A stretch of DNA of 64,000 nt. Origin: an uncultured Collinsella sp. (GTDB taxonomy: Bacteria; Actinomycetota; Coriobacteriia; Coriobacteriales; Coriobacteriaceae). The notes below the pieces were generated by a model. That model worked only from the letters and a program-made list of their open reading frames with translations. It was not told the origin of the DNA and did no database searches. The translations under genes were made by a program, and so were the position numbers. Location of the stretch: contig CAUFRO010000002.1 in NCBI GenBank assembly GCA_959027945.1, forward strand, positions 1 to 64,000. Direction: 5' to 3'. How positions within the stretch are numbered: the first letter of the stretch is position 1; each line of letters starts with the position of its first letter. Below, in pieces: positions 18,445 through 27,956 of this stretch.

Positions 18445-19964
18445 TGGTCCCTCCTTCCCTGATACATCGCCGCCTCGAGCACGTGGTCCTGCGTCACTTG
18501 CTCGCTCTCGGCGACATCTGCGATCGTACGCGCAATGCGAACCAGGCGCACGATGCCGCGGCCCGTGAGATGCGTGCGCTTCGACAGGCCGAGCACACAC
18601 TTCTCCGCCGCATCATCGAGCTCAAAGGTCGATACGACGCCGTCAATGGACCGCGTCTCGTCATCCTCGGCCTCGGCATCTGCATCGTCCATACGGGATT
18701 CGCGCCAAGCGCGAAAAGCGCGACCGCGCACAACGTAGTCACGTAACTCGGCCGACGACATACCCTCTGCGCCCTCGATAATCACTTGAGGGTCGGGACG
18801 GGTCACATCGATCATCATGTCGATACGGTCGGCCAAAGGACCGCGCAGTTTAGACCGATAGCGCTCGACCATCGCCGCCGAGCAGCGACACGGTACCTCG
18901 CGATCGCCCAAAAAGCCGCAGGGGCAGGGATTGCTCGCAGCCAGCAGCTGAAAGCGCGACGGGAAGGTAAAAGCCCCATCGACGCGTACGATCCTCACGT
19001 AGCCGCGCTCGATAGGCTGACGCAGCGTCTGCAGTACGCCCGTGGGAAACTCGGCAAGCTCGTCCAAAAAGAGCACGCCGCCATGAGCAAGGCTGATCTC
19101 ACCTGGGTGCACCGGGCGTCCTCCGCCAATGAGGCCCGCCGTTGAAATACTGTGATGGGGACTGCGGAAGGGCCGGTGCCCCGCCAACAAGCCATCAATG
19201 TTCTCACCCAAAACCGAATGGATGCACAGCGCCTCCTGTTGATCCTCAACGGAAAGCTCGGGCAGGATGCCGGTCATACGACGCGCGAGCATCGTCTTGC
19301 CCGATCCCGGGGACCCGATCATGAGCAAGCCGAGTTCTCCTGCCGCCGCAAGCGCCATGCCGCGTTTAGCGACTTCCTGCCCCAGTACGTCGGCATAGTC
19401 GAGCTCAGGCTCAAAGGTCGCCTCGACGCCCTCAGAATCCAGGTAGTGCCGCGCGGCATCGCCCATACCATGAGCAAGCTGAGACAAATGATCGATAATT
19501 CCGCAGTCAACGCCAGCAAGCGGCACATGCTGGTCGGACCTGCCGGCGATAAAAGACAGCCCCATGTCGCGAGCCAGCAGCTGAAACGCCACCTCGCCCT
19601 TGACGGGAAGCACCGTACCGTCCAGACCAAGCTCACCTGCGATAAGGCAGCGATCGAGGTTGTCACGGGGAATCTGCCCATCGGCCGCTAGAACCGCGAT
19701 GGCGATGGGCAGGTCAAAGCCGCTACCGGTCTTGCGGATATCGCCGGGTGCCAGGTTAACGGTAATGCCCGAGCGCGGGATCTCGAACCCGGCGGAGCGC
19801 ATCGCGCAGCGAATACGACCGCGTGACTCCATCACCTCCATACTCGGAATGCCGAGCATCTGGATGCCCGGAACGCCACCGGCAAGCGAGACCTCGACCG
19901 TGACGTGAATCGCCTCGACGCCGCGGATGCAGGCCGCGTGAACGGCAAACGTCTCGAACGCCAT
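18441..19964 (-). CDS. comM: YifB/ComM family Mg-chelatase-like AAA+ ATPase
   Basis: ComM is a hexameric helicase that promotes branch migration during natural transformation. The 507-residue protein has an N-terminal Lon-protease-like domain (MAFETFAVHAACIRG onward), then an AAA+ domain with Walker A GSPGSGKTMLARR and Walker B GGVLFLDELAEFP, the cysteine cluster SNPCPCGFLGDREVPCRC and a C-terminal helical domain. The start at 19964 overlaps the yraN stop as ATGA. It is coupled to dprA downstream. Confidence 0.95.
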   Translation of the reverse strand: MAFETFAVHAACIRGVEAIHVTVEVSLAGGVPGIQMLGIPSMEVMESRGRIRCAMRSAGFEIPRSGITVNLAPGDIRKTGSGFDLPIAIAVLAADGQIPRDNLDRCLIAGELGLDGTVLPVKGEVAFQLLARDMGLSFIAGRSDQHVPLAGVDCGIIDHLSQLAHGMGDAARHYLDSEGVEATFEPELDYADVLGQEVAKRGMALAAAGELGLLMIGSPGSGKTMLARRMTGILPELSVEDQQEALCIHSVLGENIDGLLAGHRPFRSPHHSISTAGLIGGGRPVHPGEISLAHGGVLFLDELAEFPTGVLQTLRQPIERGYVRIVRVDGAFTFPSRFQLLAASNPCPCGFLGDREVPCRCSAAMVERYRSKLRGPLADRIDMMIDVTRPDPQVIIEGAEGMSSAELRDYVVRGRAFRAWRESRMDDADAEAEDDETRSIDGVVSTFELDDAAEKCVLGLSKRTHLTGRGIVRLVRIARTIADVAESEQVTQDHVLEAAMYQGRRDQ

Positions 19965-20449
19965 CACGACACCTGCCAATCGAACGCGTTGTACTGGTGC
20001 TCGATCTCGGCGATATGTCCGCCGCGAATGGTGACGCCCACGGCATCGAAGCGAATCGCCTTGAGCGGATAATGCTCCATGAGATAGCAACTTGCGATGC
20101 GGCGGTAGCGGCGTTGCTTTTGGGCGTCCACGGCCTCCTCGGGAAAGACCCGCGTGCTGCAATCCAGTGCGACGCGTCTGGTCTTGACCTCGGCCATCAC
20201 CACGACATCGTCGAGCTCATCGAGCAGCACCAGATCGGCCTCGCCCTCGGTGCAACGATAACCCTGCTCCAGCAAGGTGTAGCCGCGCTCGTTAAAGTAG
20301 TCGATGGTGATCAGCTCGCCCAGCATACCCAGCTCGCGGGGGCTAAGCCCCTTGATAAACTCGGGCGTCATCGCCCCGCAGTCGAGCTCACCGTTTTCCC
20401 AACGCTCCTTGAGCTGCTGCGTCTTGCTCTTTTTGCTTGCGGCACTCAT
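19964..20449 (-). CDS. UPF0102 protein YraN, nuclease-like
   Basis: This 161-residue protein belongs to the YraN/UPF0102 family, which has a restriction-endonuclease-like fold. The motif LGELITIDYFNERGYTLLEQGYRC and the E-x-K signature in VVVMAEVKTR are visible, with the acidic residue in GEADLVLLD. About 45 residues precede the usual family start and are rich in Lys and Glu, an extension of unknown role. AAAGGAGACC supports the ATG at 20449. Location between rnhB and comM is a widely conserved neighbourhood. Confidence 0.92.
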   Translation of the reverse strand: MSAASKKSKTQQLKERWENGELDCGAMTPEFIKGLSPRELGMLGELITIDYFNERGYTLLEQGYRCTEGEADLVLLDELDDVVVMAEVKTRRVALDCSTRVFPEEAVDAQKQRRYRRIASCYLMEHYPLKAIRFDAVGVTIRGGHIAEIEHQYNAFDWQVS

Positions 20450-20549
20450 GGGGTCTCCTTTCCCGCACACTGCATTGCCCCGATGATGAGGGCACCTTTC
20501 ATGCGGGTAAGTACAGGAAGCAAACCAAAAGCTGACCAAATGCCGTCAA

Positions 20550-20590
20550 AAAAAGGGCCGTACGCAGCAATGCTGTTGCATACGGCCCGC
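20550..20590 (-). terminator. Rho-independent terminator after rnhB
   Basis: On the minus strand GGGCCGTATGCA pairs with TGCGTACGGCCC (one mismatch) and is followed by seven T residues. Confidence 0.88.
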
Positions 20591-20638
20591 TACCAGCAGG
20601 TTTATAAAACCCTAGAGGTCCCTGTCTCCACAATTGAC

Positions 20639-21427
20639 CTAGAAAAGGCGCTCAGTCTGCAGAAAGTTTCCGCAAAAGCTCACGCGGTGCAGTGGACAAA
20701 GTCCATGTTTGCGAATGGCCTCGATGTGCTCGGGGCTTGCGTAGCCCTTCGATTCGGCCAGATGGTACTCGGGGTACTCGGCGTCGTACTCGACCATCAT
20801 CTCGTCACGCGTGACCTTGGCCATGATGGACGCCGCGGCGATACAGGCGATCTTGGCATCGCCCTTCACCACGTCGCGCTCGTTGGGAACGGCGCCCAAG
20901 GGGTTGCCATCCATGAGGACGCAGTCGGGTTCAAGTCCCGTATCAGCCACGGCGCCCGCAACGGCGGTACGGATAGCACGGGCCATGCCCATCTCATCGA
21001 TATCCTTCGGCGCGATATGGCAAAAACCGATCGCCGTCGCCACCTCGGCAATCTTCACGGAGAGCAGCTCGCGGCGCGCCGGCGTGAGCTTTTTGGAATC
21101 GTTGATGCCCCAGATGCGCGGCTCCATGGGAAGGCACACGGCACACACCGTCAGGGGACCGGCCACCGATCCGCGACCCACCTCGTCGACACCAACGACC
21201 ACCCCATCGCCGCCAAGCTCATGCATAAGCTCGTACATGCCATTGACGCGCTCGCGCTCGGCGACCTCTTTGGAATGGCGTTTGAGGGCGCGTTCACAAG
21301 CCTTGATCACCTGCTGGCGCGGGTCCTCGCGATAATGCTCCACGAGGGCGGGGATCTCCTCAAACGTTGCGCTCGCCAGCTCTCCGGCAACCTGCGATGC
21401 CGAAACCGAGCTCGTCATATTGGCCAT
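20639..21427 (-). CDS. rnhB: Ribonuclease HII
   Basis: RNase HII removes ribonucleotides and RNA from RNA-DNA hybrids. The catalytic core begins at VVVGVDEVGRGSVAGPL (DE of the DEDD set) and continues with IWGINDSKKLTPARRELL and later DGNPL and ASIMAKVTRD. About 80 residues precede the core, an N-terminal helical extension seen in some Gram-positive RnhB proteins. The ATG at 21427 follows GGAGGGCC by 8 bases. The total is 262 residues. A terminator lies on either side, so it may be transcribed alone. Confidence 0.96.
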   Translation of the reverse strand: MANMTSSVSASQVAGELASATFEEIPALVEHYREDPRQQVIKACERALKRHSKEVAERERVNGMYELMHELGGDGVVVGVDEVGRGSVAGPLTVCAVCLPMEPRIWGINDSKKLTPARRELLSVKIAEVATAIGFCHIAPKDIDEMGMARAIRTAVAGAVADTGLEPDCVLMDGNPLGAVPNERDVVKGDAKIACIAAASIMAKVTRDEMMVEYDAEYPEYHLAESKGYASPEHIEAIRKHGLCPLHRVSFCGNFLQTERLF

Positions 21428-21455
21428 ACCAGGCCCTCCTTGCATGCAAATCAGA

Positions 21456-21485
21456 TAAAAAGAAGGGCCACCCGAAGGTGACCCT
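21456..21485 (-). terminator. Rho-independent terminator after rplS
   Basis: On the minus strand AAGGGTCACC-TTCG-GGTGGCCCTT forms a stem with a TTCG loop, followed by CTTTTT. Confidence 0.85.
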
Positions 21486-21520
21486 TGTGTCCAAACGAGT
21501 GGACAGACGCTGCGATCTTC

Positions 21521-21862
21521 TTAGCGCTTCTCGGGGATGCGAGCAGCCTTGCCCACCTTGTCGCGGAGGTAGTACAGCTTGGCGCGACGGACGCGACCAT
21601 GACGAACGACCTCGAGCTTGGCGATCTTGGGGCTGTGAAGCGGGAAGGTACGCTCAACACCGACACCGAAGGACATCTTGCGGACGGTGAAGGTCTCGCG
21701 GGCACCGGCGCCGGCCATGCGGATGACGTCGCCCTGGAAGACCTGGATGCGCTCGCGGTCGCCTTCCTTAATGCGGTAGTGAACCTTGACGTTGTCGGCG
21801 ACGCGAACCTGAGGAATGTCCTCGCGGATCTGCTGACGCTCGATTGCGCGGATGTAATCCAT
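21521..21862 (-). CDS. rplS: 50S ribosomal protein L19
   Basis: L19 sits at the 30S-50S interface. The 113 residues show the L19 pattern: VKVHYRIKEGDRERIQVFQGDVI, then FTVRKMSFGVGVERTFPLHSPKI and the basic end VRRAKLYYLRDKVGKAARIPE. The ATG at 21862 is preceded by AAGGAATTGCAC. In many bacteria rplS follows trmD; here it is separated from the rpsP-rimM-trmD genes at 41-43 kb. Confidence 0.97.
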   Translation of the reverse strand: MDYIRAIERQQIREDIPQVRVADNVKVHYRIKEGDRERIQVFQGDVIRMAGAGARETFTVRKMSFGVGVERTFPLHSPKIAKLEVVRHGRVRRAKLYYLRDKVGKAARIPEKR

Positions 21863-21931
21863 GTGCAATTCCTTACTCTTCTAGAGGTGCCGTACCACCT
21901 TGGCCGGCACGTAGTTGAACAAACGTATTCG

Positions 21932-21959
21932 AGTATACACGCGCGGGTTTCTGCTGCAA
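21932..21959 (-). promoter_or_regulatory. Predicted rplS promoter
   Basis: On the minus strand TTGCAG and TATACT are separated by 16 bases, about 75 bases upstream of the rplS start. Confidence 0.5.
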
Positions 21960-22005
21960 GAACAATTTTTTACGCAGACAAAAAGACAAAACCCGCACAT
22001 GATAA

Positions 22006-22033
22006 CCGTCCGCCTCACGAATGAGACGGACGG
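22006..22033 (-). terminator. Hairpin downstream of ppdK
   Basis: CCGTCCGCCTCA pairs with TGAGACGGACGG (one mismatch) about 40 bases after the ppdK stop. The T tract is weak, so termination is probable but not certain. Confidence 0.6.
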
Positions 22034-22072
22034 CATGAAGGGGGGCTACGTTAGGCGTCTGAACCCAAAACG

Positions 22073-24823
22073 TTACGCGGAGCGCTTCGCCTCGAGCTTG
22101 GCCTGGGCGGCAGCCAGGCGTGCGAGGGGCACGCGGTAGGGCGAGCAGGACACGTAGTCCACGTCGGCCACGTTGAACAGGCCCTTAATGGATTTGGGGT
22201 CGCCGCCGTGCTCGCCGCACACGCCAAAGTGCATGTCGGGGTTGGTGGCGCGGCCCTTCTCGACGGCCATCCGCACCAGCTCGAGCACCGCGGTATCGAT
22301 AGTCTCGAAGGGATTGTCCTTCAGGATCTTCTTATGCATGTACAGCGGGATGAACTTAGCCTCGGCGTCGTCACGCGAGAAACCGAAGGTCGTCTGGGTG
22401 AGGTCGTTAGTGCCAAAACAGAAGAAGTCTGCATAATGGGCGATCTCGTCAGCGACCATGCAGGCGCGCGGCAGCTCGAGCATCGTGCCCACGGGAATAT
22501 TGAGCTCGACGGCCTCTTCGTCGGAAACCTCGGCGATTACGCGCTCGATAACCTCGCGGATCTGGACATGCTCGGCCGTGATGGAAACGAGCGGAACCAT
22601 GATCTCAGGGCGCGGATCGACGCCTTCCTTGATAAGACGGGCAGCAGCCGTAGCGACGGCGCGAACCTGCATGAGCGGCAGATCGCTAAAGACGACGGAC
22701 AGGCGCACACCGCGCAGGCCGAGCATCGGGTTGGACTCGACCATACCGTCAATACGACGCAGACGGGTGCGCAGGGCGGCAAGCTCTTCCTCGTTGGCGC
22801 CAGCGGCTTCCTTCTTGGTGATGGCGACCTCGAGCTCGCGAGGATCATCCAGGAACTCATGAAGCGGCGGATCGAGCAGGCGGACGACCACATCGCGACC
22901 GGACATGGTCTTGAACATCGCCAGGAAGTCCTCGGTCTGAACCTTGAGCAGGTCGGCCAGGGCCTGCTGCTTCACGGTCTCATCGTCAGACAGGATAAAG
23001 CTCTGGATGATGTTCTTGCGATCGCCCAGGAACATGTGCTCGGTGCGGCACAGGCCAATAGCCTCGGCGCCAAACTCAAGGGCGAGCTCGGCATCCTCGG
23101 GATTGTCGGCGTTGACGCGCACATGGTTGGCATGGCCACAGGTCTCGTCCAGGCGAATCTCGTCGGCCCAGGACAGGATGGTGTCCAGGTCGCCGGTAAG
23201 CTCGGCGGAGGCCAGGTCGACGGGACCGTCGACGACGATGCCCTGGGTGCCGTCGATGGAGATGACATCGCCCTCGTGCAGTACGCGGTCGCTGCCCTCG
23301 ATGCGCACGACCTTCTCGGCGGCGTCAATATGGAAGCGCTCAACGCCGCAGACGCAGGGCGTACCCATGCCGCGGGCGATAACGGCGGCATGGCTCGTCT
23401 TGCCACCGTGGCTGGTCAGGATGCCCTCGGCGGCGACCATGCCCTTCAGGTCGTCGGGGTTGGTCTCCCAACGAACCAGAATGACCTTGTGGCCCTCGTT
23501 GGCGCGCGCGACGGCGTCATCGCTCGAGAACACGACCTCGCCCACGGCGGCACCGGGGCTGGCGTTAAGACCGCTGGCCAGCGCCTCGTACTTCTTGGAG
23601 GCGTCAAACTGCGGGTGCAGGTGTTGGTCGAGCTGCGCGGGATCGATGCGGCTCACGGCCTCCTCGCGGGTGATCAGGCCCTCCTCGACCATTTCGATAG
23701 CGATGCGCAGGGCGGCGGTGGCGGTGCGCTTGCCCACGCGGGTCTGGAGCATCCAGAGCTTACCCTGCTCGATGGTGAACTCGATGTCGCACATATCGCG
23801 GTAGTGATCCTCAAGCGTCAGGAAGACACGCTCAAGCTCCTCACCTGCGGACTCGAGGCCCGGGGTGGTCTTGAGGTCGGCAATGGGCTCGGTGTTGCGG
23901 ATGCCGGCGACGACATCCTCGCCCTGGGCGTTGACCAGAAAGTCGCCGTAGAATTCCTTGGTGCCGTCGGCTGGGTTGCGCGTAAAGGCGACGCCGGTCG
24001 CCGAGGTCTCGCCCTTATTGCCAAAGGCCATAGCCTGGACGTTGACGGCGGTGCCAAGGTCGTCGGAAATGCCGTGCTGCTTGCGGTAGATGCAGGCACG
24101 CTCGTTCATCCAGCTGCCAAAGACGGCCTGAATGGCAAGGCGCAGCTGGAGCTCCGGATCGTGCGGAAAGACGGGCTTGCCTTCCGCGACCTCGAGCTCG
24201 GGGTACAGGGCGGCCTCGACGTTGGCGGAGAAGATGCCCTTGAAGGTCTCGACGAGCTCCTGCAGGTCCTCGGCCGAAAGCTCGGAATCGACGCGGACGC
24301 CGGCAACCAGGCGGGCCTGGGTCAGGGCGTTCTCGAACAGGTCGGCGTCGACGCCCATGACGACGTTGGAGAACATCTGGATAAAGCGGCGATAGCTGTC
24401 CCAAGCAAAGCGCGGGTTCTGCGTCTGGGCGATGAGGCCCAGGACGGAATCGTCGTTGAGGCCCAGATTGAGGACCGTGTCCATCATGCCGGGCATGGAG
24501 AACGGAGCGCCAGAGCGCACCGAGACGAGCAGCGGATCGTTGGCATCTCCGAGCTTCTTGCCGCAGCGGGCTTCGAGGTCGGCCTCGGCGGCAACGATCT
24601 CGTCAAGCGCGCCGGCAGGCCAAACATTGCCGGCACCGGAGTACTCAACGCAGGTCTGGCAGGTAATGGTAAAGCCACCGGGGACCGGCAGGCCGATACG
24701 GCTCATCTCGGCAAGGTTAGCGCCCTTGCCGCCAAGCACAAAGTTCATAGACTTGTCGCCCTCGGTGACACAAGTGCCCTGGGCGTCGGTTCCAAAACGG
24801 TAAACCCTCTTGCAATCGCTCAC
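22073..24823 (-). CDS. ppdK: Pyruvate, phosphate dikinase
   Basis: PpdK interconverts pyruvate, ATP and phosphate with PEP, AMP and pyrophosphate, at the glycolysis/gluconeogenesis node. The 916-residue protein shows the N-terminal ATP-grasp part (VLGGKGANLAEMSRIGLPVPGGFTI), the phosphohistidine domain with GGKTSHAAVIARGMGTPCVCG, and the C-terminal TIM barrel with FGTNDLTQTTFGFSRDD and VCGEHGGDP. The start is a GTG at 24823 after AGAAGGGGAAG. The Thr next to the catalytic His is the site acted on by the regulator family encoded at 36563-37438. That gene is normally adjacent, but here the low-G+C island intervenes. Confidence 0.97.
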   Translation of the reverse strand: MSDCKRVYRFGTDAQGTCVTEGDKSMNFVLGGKGANLAEMSRIGLPVPGGFTITCQTCVEYSGAGNVWPAGALDEIVAAEADLEARCGKKLGDANDPLLVSVRSGAPFSMPGMMDTVLNLGLNDDSVLGLIAQTQNPRFAWDSYRRFIQMFSNVVMGVDADLFENALTQARLVAGVRVDSELSAEDLQELVETFKGIFSANVEAALYPELEVAEGKPVFPHDPELQLRLAIQAVFGSWMNERACIYRKQHGISDDLGTAVNVQAMAFGNKGETSATGVAFTRNPADGTKEFYGDFLVNAQGEDVVAGIRNTEPIADLKTTPGLESAGEELERVFLTLEDHYRDMCDIEFTIEQGKLWMLQTRVGKRTATAALRIAIEMVEEGLITREEAVSRIDPAQLDQHLHPQFDASKKYEALASGLNASPGAAVGEVVFSSDDAVARANEGHKVILVRWETNPDDLKGMVAAEGILTSHGGKTSHAAVIARGMGTPCVCGVERFHIDAAEKVVRIEGSDRVLHEGDVISIDGTQGIVVDGPVDLASAELTGDLDTILSWADEIRLDETCGHANHVRVNADNPEDAELALEFGAEAIGLCRTEHMFLGDRKNIIQSFILSDDETVKQQALADLLKVQTEDFLAMFKTMSGRDVVVRLLDPPLHEFLDDPRELEVAITKKEAAGANEEELAALRTRLRRIDGMVESNPMLGLRGVRLSVVFSDLPLMQVRAVATAAARLIKEGVDPRPEIMVPLVSITAEHVQIREVIERVIAEVSDEEAVELNIPVGTMLELPRACMVADEIAHYADFFCFGTNDLTQTTFGFSRDDAEAKFIPLYMHKKILKDNPFETIDTAVLELVRMAVEKGRATNPDMHFGVCGEHGGDPKSIKGLFNVADVDYVSCSPYRVPLARLAAAQAKLEAKRSA

Positions 24824-25042
24824 GATACTTCCCCTTCTATGTGTTCGCACACACGACCGTGGTAACGAATCGACCCGCCGGATGCGGACCGTGAGGGAAC
24901 TATACGGCGGGTTTTGGGCGGGCTTGAGCAGAGGCTGCGCGGTTTGGTAAACGTGCTAAAACTGGCGGTAAACGGTAGGTAAAGGTGGTTACCTTATGAA
25001 GATACCAGTACAACGTAGTCGCAGGTCAAAAGCGGTATAAAC

Positions 25043-25060
25043 TGCTAAAACGCTTTAGCA
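25043..25060. promoter_or_regulatory. Palindromic operator upstream of ppdK
   Basis: TGCTAAA-ACGC-TTTAGCA is an 18-bp palindrome with one central mismatch pair. It contains the same 12-mer consensus, TAAAACGYTTYA, as the adhE dyad. It lies 220 bp upstream of the ppdK start, farther than a typical repressor site. The rest of 24824-25155 shows no gene. Confidence 0.5.
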
Positions 25061-25155
25061 AAAAGCTGTAATTATTGGAATGGAATCTCTTAAACTACGC
25101 AATAGCCAAGAAAGATAAAATCTATCAGAAGTATTTGTCCCAGGGATTTTGGTCA

Positions 25156-25249
25156 GAGTAGCTAATTTGGGACGGGGCTATTTTAGCCACCCCGGCAGAT
25201 AGCGCGAATGCTTTGGCGGAGTAACGGCCGGGGTAGCTAAAAAAGCCCC
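25156..25249. repeat. Dispersed hairpin repeat at the left island edge
   Basis: GAGTAGCTAATTTGGGACG (25156-25174) occurs inverted at 36539-36557 and with one mismatch at 44567-44584. It is followed by a long hairpin: 25174-25195 and 25228-25249 pair over 22 bp with two mismatches. Bases 25250-25456 hold only weak reading frames on the minus strand that I do not call genes. Confidence 0.65.
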
Positions 25250-25456
25250 ATTACAGTTTGAGTCGTCCGAAAGGGCGGCTCCTTACTAGTTCTGGTAATA
25301 CGATTGAGCCGTACCGATGGTCGCTGGCCGACCGCGACCGCGACGCGGCCTCCACCCGAGACCCCCATCTCGACACATAGCCCGTCATCCGACGAAAGCG
25401 CGCGGGTCGTCCTGTATAGGCGCATGGTGTCCCCCTCCGCCGCAAGAGGGAAACGA

Positions 25457-25496
25457 AAAAGCCCCTCTTTGCCACTACGGACAAAAGGGGCCTCCC
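25457..25496 (-). terminator. Terminator at the left end of the island
   Basis: On the minus strand GCCCCTTTTG and CAAAGAGGGGC pair around a short loop and are followed by TTTTT. It lies about 75 bases beyond the truncated exporter gene and would end the minus-strand exporter transcript. Confidence 0.75.
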
Positions 25497-25569
25497 AGGG
25501 GAAACGTGTTACAAAGCCTTCTTTGCAGGACGATGAAGATCAGAAACCCAACGTCGTACGCGTAGGGAC

Positions 25570-26169
25570 TTACCCAACACCCACGCCATTTCGATCTTCT
25601 GGGCCTTCAACGCCACGTCCCGATAAGCATCCGGGCATCGGAATGACCTCGTCGCAAGCCGCAAGCATCTCTTCGTCATGAGTGACAACAATTACAATAT
25701 GGTCTCTCTTAACCTCATGAAGCAATTTAATTAGCGCGCTCCGGCTCTTCGCATCAAGCGCTGAAGTTGACTCAAGAAACAACATGACGTCCGGCGATTT
25801 CAACATCTGCCGCACAATTGCGATGTTCTGCTTCTCCCCGCCGGACACCCCTCCTTTCTTGCTGCCAAGCATCGCTGCCGCCCCGTTCTCCGCAGCGGCA
25901 ATCATTTTGTCTAACCCCAATATGGCAAGCATCCGATTCAGTTTGTCGGCCTCGAAATCATCAGAAAGCAGCGTAAGATTATCGAGGATCGTCCCCCCAA
26001 CGATAGGGGGCTCTTGCTCCGTAATGCCAACTCGGCACCGCCGCAATGCGTATCGGTCGATGCGACGCTGTGATACCCCGTTGTAGAGGACGGCCCCTTC
26101 CGTGTTATCTGGATATAGACCCAATATCACTGACAGCAGCGAGCTCTTCCCCGAGCCATTTCTTCTTGC
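25570..26169 (-). pseudogene. Truncated ABC exporter: nucleotide-binding domain only
   Basis: This is the C-terminal part of an ABC exporter. The frame opens after a stop at about 26172 and enters the Walker A motif as ARRNGSGKSSLLSVILG, so the membrane domain and everything before Walker A are missing. The Q-loop (GITEQEPPIVGG), the signature VSGGEKQNI and the H-loop VVTHDEE remain. Walker B reads VMLFLESTSALD, with Leu in place of the metal-binding Asp. Loss of the 5' part and of this residue both indicate decay. It follows the intact exporter gene on the same strand; the two may once have formed a pair. A GTG at 26130 could still start a 186-residue product. Confidence 0.8.
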
Positions 26170-26255
26170 TTACTGTTTTTCTTATATTGTAACGATTTTC
26201 GATAAGAGGAAAGATTACTCCATGACGCGCAAGCCCGAACTCTAAGCGTTTCCCA

Positions 26256-27860
26256 TCAGCATTGCCCATTTTTCGGATCGAAATCCAAATCCAGCTTCCT
26301 ATCGCATGCTGAAATCAAATCCTGATCATGGCTTACAACAAGAATTAGCTGATCGAAGGGATTTCGATGAATATACTCCGTGAACTCCCGACGGCTTTCT
26401 TCATCTAAATCGTTCGTTGGTTCATCGAACACAAGCACTTCCGGCTGCCTGCGAAGTGCTGCGAATATCCTTAGCTTTCGATACTCTCCACCAGAAAGGT
26501 CTCTACAATTCTTGCCTTTTAACGATTCGACGGTTCGATAGAAACTCGGCACAAGCTCTCGGAGGTTTTCGCTCGATCCCCGAATCGACGTCCTCTCAAG
26601 GTAATTCTCCACCGTTTCGTTCGGAATAAAGAGCTTTTGCGGGCACACCGCAAACAGGTCCCGTCGGATCGTCTCCATATCGAGCTCTTCATATGGCACC
26701 GACCCCAAAGCCCGATGTCCCCCAGCAGAATATAGTCCAAGGAGCACCTTCAGAAACGTGCTTTTTCCGCATCCGTTCGGCCCGGTAATGGCATAGGTTT
26801 TTCCTTCCTCCACCTCCACGGAGAGGTCGCGGTATAAGTAGGGCTTTCCCGCGTATCGGTACGCGATGTTGGACAACGATATGCTCTCCACGTGCCCAAC
26901 CGTGAAGGTGCCGCGGTCCTCGGCGTCCTCCGTCAGAGCCCCCAATCGGTCGAACGAGGCCCTTGCGTCCTGATACGATTTGAAATAATTCAAAAAATAC
27001 TTGAAGCATCCGAACGCCATCGAGTAATACGAGTTCACCATTGTGAACTCGCCTAAGCTCATTCTTCCGCTCAATATTTCCATCCCGGAGATCACGAGCA
27101 GTGCCCCCCGAAACACAGACGAGATCAGGCCGTCGCTTGATGTGGCCAGATTCGAGACCCTACTTGCTTTCATGTAAATCGGGTAGTACCCCTCGAATAC
27201 CCCTTTGAGCGTCCGAGCGCTCTGGTTATATGCGCCATCGCACTTAATGTCAAACAACTGCGACAGCTCGCCGCTCACGGACGCGAAAAGCTCACTCAAA
27301 CCCTCCTTGTTCGCAAGCGAACTGTTGTACAACGGCTTTTTCAACGCCCTGAATAAAATGAAGTACGCAACAAGCGAACATGCACTTAACACCAGGAACA
27401 CCGGATTAATCGAAAACAGGATGATGCATATCAACACAACCAGAACGATGTTAAGCCCGATCGTCAGGAAGTTGTTCACGACAAACGATGACACCGCATT
27501 CGAATCCGCATACACCCTCTGCGTTGTATAGGATGGATCCGCCTGCTCCCCCTTTTCCAGGGGCCCCCGTTCAAACGACTCACACGTGGTCCCCATCAGT
27601 CTCGTCGTCATCTCCAAGATGACGCGCGATACGTTCACACCCATCGCATACGACATGAAGGAGGCCGATATCCCTATGCCCGCAACAAAGGCCGCAAACC
27701 ACACGACGCGAGATGGATCCCTATTCGTCACGAGAAAGTCTACAAACCCACCGTTTAAGGCGGGCATGACGCACGAGAGAGCAAAATTCACCAGCATGAG
27801 AATCACGAAAAGCCGTGACCCTTTACACCGAAACAACTCGTGAACCGTCTTCTTAAACAT
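26256..27860 (-). CDS. ABC exporter, fused membrane and ATPase domains
   Basis: This 534-residue ABC protein has an N-terminal membrane domain of about six helices (residues 1-300) and a C-terminal ATPase with Walker A GPNGCGKSTFLKV, signature LSGGEYRKLRI, Walker B VLVFDEPTNDLD and switch His in VVSHDQD. No C39 peptidase domain is present, so it would export an already cleaved or leaderless product or use another protease. The ATG at 27860 is favoured by GGGAG 5 bases upstream. It lies divergent from the PqqD-GNAT, radical SAM and peptide genes, so export of that peptide is the natural inference. Base composition is lower in G+C than the flanking chromosome. Confidence 0.85.
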   Translation of the reverse strand: MFKKTVHELFRCKGSRLFVILMLVNFALSCVMPALNGGFVDFLVTNRDPSRVVWFAAFVAGIGISASFMSYAMGVNVSRVILEMTTRLMGTTCESFERGPLEKGEQADPSYTTQRVYADSNAVSSFVVNNFLTIGLNIVLVVLICIILFSINPVFLVLSACSLVAYFILFRALKKPLYNSSLANKEGLSELFASVSGELSQLFDIKCDGAYNQSARTLKGVFEGYYPIYMKASRVSNLATSSDGLISSVFRGALLVISGMEILSGRMSLGEFTMVNSYYSMAFGCFKYFLNYFKSYQDARASFDRLGALTEDAEDRGTFTVGHVESISLSNIAYRYAGKPYLYRDLSVEVEEGKTYAITGPNGCGKSTFLKVLLGLYSAGGHRALGSVPYEELDMETIRRDLFAVCPQKLFIPNETVENYLERTSIRGSSENLRELVPSFYRTVESLKGKNCRDLSGGEYRKLRIFAALRRQPEVLVFDEPTNDLDEESRREFTEYIHRNPFDQLILVVSHDQDLISACDRKLDLDFDPKNGQC

Positions 27861-27956
27861 GCCAGCTCCCATCAAGCGGCCTTTTATCCAAAACTGAATT
27901 TGCTCGCCGCTTAATCGCTCCCATATATCCCTTGTTGTTAATCCTTGCTCAAGACA

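Noticed and set aside
25237..25484. Two overlapping minus-strand frames beside the left-edge repeat
   Set aside because: No ribosome binding site or domain; they overlap a repeat and a terminator. They could be a repeat-borne ORF, but support is too weak to list.
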